Below are positions 58,990 to 64,000 of a stretch of DNA of 64,000 bases, one piece after another. The notes under the pieces are model-generated. The model had not been told where the DNA came from. It ran no database searches and saw only the letters and a list, made by a program, of their open reading frames with translations. Source of the DNA: Macadamia tetraphylla (taxonomy: Eukaryota > Streptophyta > Magnoliopsida > Proteales > Proteaceae). Location: assembly GCA_022985045.1 (NCBI GenBank), contig CM040964.1, positions 4,519,505 through 4,583,504 of the forward strand. Reading direction: 5' to 3'. Within the stretch, counting starts at the first letter, position 1, and each line of letters opens with the position of its first letter. A program made the position numbers and the translations under genes.

Positions 58990-59853
58990 CGAACTCAATG
59001 ATCAACTCTTTGCCAAGATCAGTGAGTTGTTCGAAAGGGTGACGATTAGCTCTTCAACACATATTAACGTGGAACAAGGAGCACAATCAAGGGCATCTAT
59101 ACAAAGGCCCGACGTTGGAGAACGATCTACGTTCCAAGGACTACCCTCGTGCACTGCAAAGACACAACAATCGTTCACTCCACGATTGGTGAAGCTGGAT
59201 TTCCCTCGATATGATGGAGATGAAGATACCACCCGTTGGACGTGCCGAGCCGAACAATTCTTCTATTTTCATCAAATGCTTGAGGAAGAAAATGTGACCT
59301 TAGCATCATTCCATTTGGAAGGCGATGCTCAATGTTGGTACCAACTCTACAAGCAAGAGGTTGGTAGCACCATATGGCATAATTTTTGTGAATGGCTACA
59401 CACTCGCTTTGGTCCCACTCAATATCAAGACTTCTTCGGAGAATTAGCGAAGTTCCAACAAACTGGTTCTATCCGACACTACCAATCAAGGTTTGGGAGC
59501 TCTCTCTTGAGCACAAAGTCAGCCTCTTCGTTAGCGGGTTAAAAGAAAGCATCAGGGCCGACGTCCAAGCAGGTCGACCCAATACCTTATCAGTTGCCAT
59601 TGGACTAGCTATGTTGTATGGGACTCGCAATTTCTCACAATTGCAAAGTGCCTCAATATCAAATGTGAGAGGGACTCTTATGCCATACATGGAGTTCCAC
59701 TCTTCCAGTTCAACGGGTGTCCCCAACTGAAATGCAAGAGAGGCATGTGAAGGGTTTGTGCTATAATTGTAATGAGAAATTTGTTCCAGAACATCGATGT
59801 AAAAAATTGTTTTTACTTGAGGCCTGTGATGATGAAATGATGAATTTTGATTA
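58990..59853 (+). pseudogene. Ty3/Gypsy gag, frameshifted
   Basis: Frame 1 gives NELNDQLFAKISELFERVTI and continues to PRLVKLDFPRYDGDEDTTRW, EEENVTLASFHLEGDAQCWY and FCEWLHTRFGPTQYQDFFGE, the retrotransposon gag (PF03732) pattern. Near 59490 the sequence shifts frame to LSLEHKVSLFVSGLKESIRA and DVQAGRPNTLSVAIGLAMLY. A third frame from about 59727 carries a zinc-knuckle remnant, LCYNCNEKFVPEHRCKK. Gag would package retroelement RNA; these two frameshifts make it non-functional. It begins at or across the end of the 5' LTR. Confidence 0.85.
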
Positions 59854-60251
59854 GGGCATTGAGGACAAGCCCATTCTTTAAGGAGGAGAGAGTTGTTACG
59901 TGCACATGAGTGGTTGTCACACATGTAGGATGGTGATAGAGTGGAAGGCGGGTAAGTAGTTGTAAGAGTTAATAGTTACATGTAGTTAGGAGTTTAATTT
60001 AAGTGGTTGTAGAGTCGTGGGATACTGAGATGGTGGTTTTACGTCGGAGTTTTGTGTAACGATTGTAAATCCTTCTTTAAATCTTATTATCTAAATGAAG
60101 TGGGTAGAATGTTTTATCCCTATTATTTCTCTAGCGAGAAGGAGATCAGCTTCCTCTATTAAGCTAAAACAAATTCCTACTTTCTCTCCCCCAATCCCTA
60201 CTTTTTCTCCATTGTTTATCCCTTCTCTCTTTCAAGATAGGGAAACGAACT

Positions 60252-60515
60252 TACGTACCAATATGTCCAATACAGTTCGATCTAGGCCGATTTAACTCAA
60301 TATCGAAATGATATTGGTCTTGACCAATCTCATGATTGTTCCCAGTTTATGAACCTTGCTTTGGTTGGAGATTTTTTTTTTTTTTTAAATAAAAAATAAG
60401 TATTACTTTCATCTTTGAAATAATAAATGAAAGGTAAAATTTTTTAGAAAAGGACATCAGATGGGATGTGTCTAAGGCAATTTCTACTATCGATAGAATG
60501 TGGAACAATTTGAAA
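60252..60515. other. Short spacer
   Basis: AT-rich sequence with a T run (60372-60385). Nothing recognised. Confidence 0.4.
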
Positions 60516-60884
60516 GGCTGTGTTTGGGAGGTAAGAGAAGAAAAAAAACAGAGAAGAAAAAAAACGTACAAAAATTATATTATTTTTTTGGCTTAAAAAT
60601 TGTTATCGTCCTTGGCATGTCCTGAATTAAGAGATTTTTTTTTTTTAATTTCAAAATTCACCTTAGAAATGGTGAATTTTCCTTTTATGTTAAAAAAATA
60701 TTATTGTAAAAAACACAAGAAAATACAATTTTTTTTCCTTTTCTTCTAATGGTAGTCAAACATATACACATTTTTTTCTTATCTTATCATTTCATTTTTT
60801 TATGTTCTTCTCTTTTTCTTCTTTTTCCTAGGTTCTTTTTCTTGTCTTTTCTTTTCTTTTCTTCTATTGCTGCCAAACACAGCC
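60516..60884. mobile_element. MITE of the GGCTGTGTTTGG family, 369 bp
   Basis: Left end GGCTGTGTTTGGGAGGTAAG; reverse-complemented right end GGCTGTGTTTGGCAGCAATAG. As in the copies at 42.9 and 44.1 kb, an AGAAGAAAAA-rich half mirrors a TTTTCTTCT-rich half. The flanking triplets are AAA and TAA, so the duplication is not exact. Confidence 0.75.
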
Positions 60885-61631
60885 TAAGGGTAAATTTATT
60901 TAAAAAATAAAATCGTAATATAAATTGAAGGCAAAACCATCCAATTTGATGAGATATACCCTATTTGTATTAGTATCAATATAGGTTAAGATTGAAACCA
61001 ATTCTAATATATTTTTATTTTAATGTAATTCTTCTCAACTTTGGGGAAATATCATACCCGAGGTTTTGAAGAGCCAAAAATGGGTGCAAAGGCATCTTCA
61101 ATCCCAGTCCGCACACCCTAAAGGAAGATGATAAAGAAGCATATGTGACCAACTATGCCTTGGATAATGACTATCAGGGTTTCAAAAATTGAGATTGAAT
61201 CAGTTGAAATTATTTCCAAAAACTAGGATATTTTTTTGGTAAGATCCAAAAATCAGGATTAGGAAATATTTGGGTCAATTCTTATCAATTCCTGATCAAT
61301 TCTAACTGAATTGTTCCGATTTTATCAAAAGACTTTGTTTTCTCCATGACTTATTGATGGGTGTAATTCACCAGCAACCCCCATAGTTTGTCTCTTTCCT
61401 TTGTCCATATAAATCATTTCACATGAAGAGCAGAGTGGCAAATTGTGCCAAAGGCTATGCTCCTCCATAGAGAACATTATCCTCTTAATCAAACATTTAA
61501 ATGTTAATTCTAGCCAATTTTTTTTTTTTTTTTTTAAATGTTAAAACATTATACTCTATCATCTCTTTAATTTTTTTCCCCCCTTCACTATCAAAGGCAT
61601 GATTAAATTTTAGAATATAGTATTGAAACAT
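60885..61631. other. AT-rich spacer
   Basis: No coding or element signature. Confidence 0.4.
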
Positions 61632-61634
61632 TAA

Positions 61635-61978
61635 GGGCCCGTTTGGTATCGTTTCTGTTCCAGAAACGCCGTTTCGTGTCAAAAACGAAAATTTCAGTTT
61701 CTGTGTTAAAACGCAGTTTTTAAACGAAAAAATGGTGTTTCAAAATTTCAGATTTTTATCGGTTTTTTTTTTTTTGTAAAATGGAACGAAACTGGGAAGA
61801 CGGAACTCCATTTTGGAGTTCCATCCAATCTCGTTTTTTCAGTTTTTTTTTTTTTCACTTTTTGTTCCAAAAAAACAGAAACGGACCATAAGTGCACCAA
61901 ACAGAAGATTCTGTTTTTTCGTTCCAATAGAACGAAAAAACTCCAGAAACATCTTTTAGAACGATACCAAACGGAGCC
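61635..61978. mobile_element. Tourist-like foldback MITE, 344 bp
   Basis: Left end GGGCCCGTTTGGTATCGTTTC; reverse-complemented right end GGCTCCGTTTGGTATCGTTC. TAA flanks both sides (61632-61634 and 61979-61981). Subterminal GAAACG and AACGAAAAA motifs are mirrored, so most of the element can fold back. Confidence 0.85.
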
Positions 61979-61981
61979 TAA

Positions 61982-62300
61982 GGGCCCGTTTGATAACGTT
62001 TCAAGAAACGCGTTTCTGCCGTTTCTGTTTCCAGAAACAACAGAAACGGAGTAAAAAGTGTTTGATAAAACTGTTTCGTTTCACTTAGGAGCCGTTTGGT
62101 ATAGTTCATAAAAAACGTTTCTAGCATTTTTTCGTGTCAATAGAACGAAAAAACGCTGAAAACTGTTTGGTATGTTTAGGCTCGGTTCCAGTTTTTTCGA
62201 AACGGAAGTGTGGTAAGAAACGAATATGGCCCGATTTCACGAAACGCTGAGAGGCTGTTCCGTCGGCCACGTTTCGTTCCAAATTAATAGTGGAAGGAAC
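61982..62300. mobile_element. Stacked Tourist-like MITE fragments
   Basis: Directly after the TAA of the previous element a second terminus starts, GGGCCCGTTTGATAACGTTTC, very like the end of the lectin-carrying element at 13057. At 62085-62088, TTA then GGAGCCGTTTGGTATAGTTC starts a third. Right-hand ends of these two were not found, so they are nested or truncated. Confidence 0.6.
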
Positions 62301-63157
62301 TTTCGTTCCCGATTGTCCGCCGCGATAGAGAGAGGATAGCAGAGAGGAAAGAAGAACGAGCGCCCTGTACAAGAAATCTTCACCAAAGGTCTGTCCTTCG
62401 CCTCTCCTCCTTCTTCTCCTTCTTCTCCTTCTTCTTCTTCATTTTTTCTTTTCTTCTACTATTCAACCTCTTCTTCTTCTTCATCTATTGTACCCACAGA
62501 GAGGGTTTGTGTGAAATTTAGGGGTTTTTTTATCCTTCTTCTTCTTCATTTTTTCTTTTCTACCAGAGACAGAGATCGATTAGCTTAACAAATTGCTGGT
62601 TTCGAATAGTTTCGAACTCGCACAGAGAGAGGAGAGAAGAAGGAGAAGAAGGAGCTCGCCCCCTTGTGGAATCTCCTCAGCAGGTAATTTCGATTTCGGC
62701 TCTTCTTCTCCTTCTTCTTTTTCATCTCTTTTAACCTCTTTCTTCTTGTATTCTAACATCTTCTCCTTCTTGTTCATCTATTGTAATCACAGAGCAGGTA
62801 TTGGGACAAATTTTAGGGTTTTTCTAGACCCCCTATACAGAGAGGTAAAGTCTTCTTCTTCTCTTCTATTTCGTCTTCTTCTCTTCTATTTCTTCTTCTT
62901 CTCCTTTGCTTCCTGAATCCATACACCTCCTGTAATATTCTTCTTCCCCATTTCTTATTGTTTCTCTGTTTTTTTGATTTACCTGTTGTTAACGAGTCAA
63001 CCGAGTGGTGAGAGATTTGTTGAATCTCTTTCATACCTGTTTTTTCTAATATGCATTTCATAAGAAAGACTACCTTCCAGCCCATGGACTGTGGAATTTT
63101 ATGAAGCTTAAAGCATATCAAGTTATCTAATAGTACTGTACACAAAGAAAAACTCAC
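62301..63157. other. CT-rich (CTTCTT) region, possible leader sequence
   Basis: Between 62390 and 62910 the plus strand is dominated by CTTCTTCTC repeats with AGAGAGAG blocks and several GCAG|GTA-like junctions (for example CAGCAGGTAATTTCG near 62680). It resembles a plant 5' leader exon and intron series pointing rightward, but no coding exon follows on the plus strand. It may be duplicated promoter sequence. Confidence 0.35.
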
Positions 63158-63268
63158 ATTTTGGACAATTCTCTGTGTAAATAGCATCCCATATCCTCCT
63201 AGCTGATGGAACAGTATAGCCAGTGAATCGTTCAGGGTTCAGTTGGAGATTTACATATGTCATCTCAG
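63158..63268 (-). pseudogene. Orphan ERO1 (endoplasmic oxidoreductin) exon
   Basis: The 111-nt minus-strand segment encodes (A)EMTYVNLQLNPERFTGYT then VPSARRIWDAIYTENCPK. This is a highly conserved part of plant ERO1, which reoxidises protein disulfide isomerase in the ER lumen. It has a proper acceptor (TTTGCAG|CTGAG) and donor (AAAT|GTGAGT) and is in the phase I expect for this exon. The usual GYTGPSARR is GYTVPSARR here, and I expect Tyr rather than Phe in PERF. No neighbouring ERO1 exon is visible on either side: CT-rich sequence lies downstream and a retrotransposon gag upstream. It is therefore a fragment, a captured exon, or less likely part of a gene with very long introns. Confidence 0.8.
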
Positions 63269-63515
63269 CTGCAAACACAAATAAGCGTATAGTTTCTCTC
63301 AGTTTTGTCAAGATGAAGCATAATGTACAACTACAATGACAACATTCTATACTAGAACAATAAATCAGAAAACATGGATTGCTAAACTATGGCCACTGTC
63401 AGCATTTGTGAATCTCACATTCCTATGAATCTCAGAGGCAGTCACAAAGATTCTCATTTTTAACCAAAAGAAACAAAATCTTATTTAATTCATCAATGCA
63501 AAAAAAGTTTCAGCA

Positions 63516-63560
63516 TCTACAACTTGTTGGTGCTTCATCTACAACTTGTTGGTGCTTCAT
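63516..63560. repeat. Short tandem duplication
   Basis: CATCTACAACTTGTTGGTGCTT occurs twice in succession at the truncated edge of the gag remnant. Confidence 0.85.
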
Positions 63561-64000
63561 GTCTGCACTTTAAATTTCCTTCATGACAGACCCACCATGT
63601 CTTTGCTTGAGCTGCGAGCTTAGCCCTGGCATATCTAATTTTTCTATCAACTGACATGTTGTTCCAATCAAGGAAATCCTCAATTGATGCAATCCAATCT
63701 AGAAATACTAGAGGATACATCTTGCTAATAAAATCAGCAACCTCAAGAAGTACCTTCTCAGTGATATCATCTGTTTTTCAGGTCCATCGGCATCTAACAT
63801 GGTCTGAATAATTTCCATTAGAGATTCCCTCTGTCATCATTAGAGGCTTGTGGGTGCTCCAGGGACATAATCACTAGGGTACCCACCAGGTGGTATGTGG
63901 TGGAAAGTTGATCACCACTATTCACATTCTCTAATTGGTCTTCAAAGTTGTCAAGGTGAATCCCTCCAACCGTTGGCTGCTTTCTAGAGTTGAGGGAAAC
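63535..64000 (-). mobile_element. Ty3/Gypsy gag remnant, runs off the window
   Basis: The minus-strand translation reads PLVFLDWIASIEDFLDWNNM then DRKIRYARAKLAAQAKTWWV, a classic gypsy gag pattern (FLDW..SIE.FF.W..M....K..FA..KL...A..WW). Upstream, GGIHLDNFEDQLENV resembles the gag N-terminal linker, with stops between. The sequence ends abruptly at HEAPTSCR in a small tandem duplication. No pol domains lie downstream; the ERO1 exon does. Confidence 0.8.

Larger units (their letters stand above)
58140..60251 (+). mobile_element. Gag-only LTR retrotransposon (TR-GAG-like), interrupted by a MITE
   Basis: The direct repeats are 58140-58995 (5' LTR, containing a 450-bp MITE and a small 36-bp duplication) and 59894-60251 (3' LTR). 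Both start TGTTACGTGCACATG and share GTGATAGAGTGGAAGGCGGG, AATGAAGTGGGTAGAATG and TTTCTCTAGCGAGAA. The interior holds only gag plus a short tail, IEDKPIL, resembling the end of a gypsy polyprotein. A purine tract (AGGAGGAGAGAG) precedes the 3' LTR. Protease, RT, RNase H and integrase are absent, so mobility would need another element. No target duplication was found (ATTTT against TACGT). Confidence 0.82.

Overview
The window is nuclear DNA of a flowering plant, most likely a eudicot. Genes are split by long AT-rich introns with GT..AG borders. Three protein families typical of plants are present, and the space between them is filled with plant-type retrotransposons and MITEs. I cannot name the species.

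Three genes look intact. (1) A type 2C protein phosphatase lies on + at 15490-27107. Its eight coding exons join in frame to 347 residues and keep all metal-binding aspartates. (2) A plant-specific protein with the TIGR01589 / A_thal_3526 domain lies on - at 37629-32936. Its eight coding exons join in frame to 371 residues; no biochemical function is known to me. (3) A single-exon AP2/ERF transcription factor lies on + at 56852-57781 (309 residues, DREB A-6 / ERF061-like), with a TATA box and two short uORFs. They look like independent genes, not a pathway.

Broken gene pieces: a Myb/SANT-like C-terminal fragment (5504-6103, -); an L-type lectin domain fragment inside a TIR transposon (13057-14103); a plastid rbcL fragment (about 37994-38300); one well-preserved ERO1 exon standing alone (63158-63268, -) near a decayed gypsy gag (63535-64000, -).

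Layout. 1-7.8 kb: AT-rich DNA, a MULE-type MITE, a 44-bp tandem repeat, the Myb/SANT fragment and a probable promoter. 8-12 kb: decayed LINE pieces in both orientations. 13-14.1 kb: Harbinger-like element carrying lectin sequence. 14.7-27.1 kb: the phosphatase gene. 27.8-30.5 kb: LTR fragments of at least three kinds. 32.9-41 kb: the A_thal_3526 gene and its upstream region, with a plastid insert and a 285-bp tandem triplication. 41-53 kb: MITE-rich, including two hAT-like elements with exact 8-bp target duplications and two Tourist-like elements with 3-bp TTA/TAA duplications. 53-58 kb: spacer and the ERF gene. 58.1-60.3 kb: a gag-only LTR retrotransposon whose 5' LTR was split by the same MULE MITE seen at 3.3 kb. 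60.5-62.3 kb: more MITEs. 62.3-64 kb: CT-rich DNA, the ERO1 exon and the gag remnant.

I saw no CRISPR array, rRNA or convincing tRNA. The most notable signals are the lectin capture, the datable nesting of the MULE MITE in the gag-only element, the orphan ERO1 exon, and the function-unknown A_thal_3526 gene. All identifications are from reading translations and repeats by eye; no database search was run.
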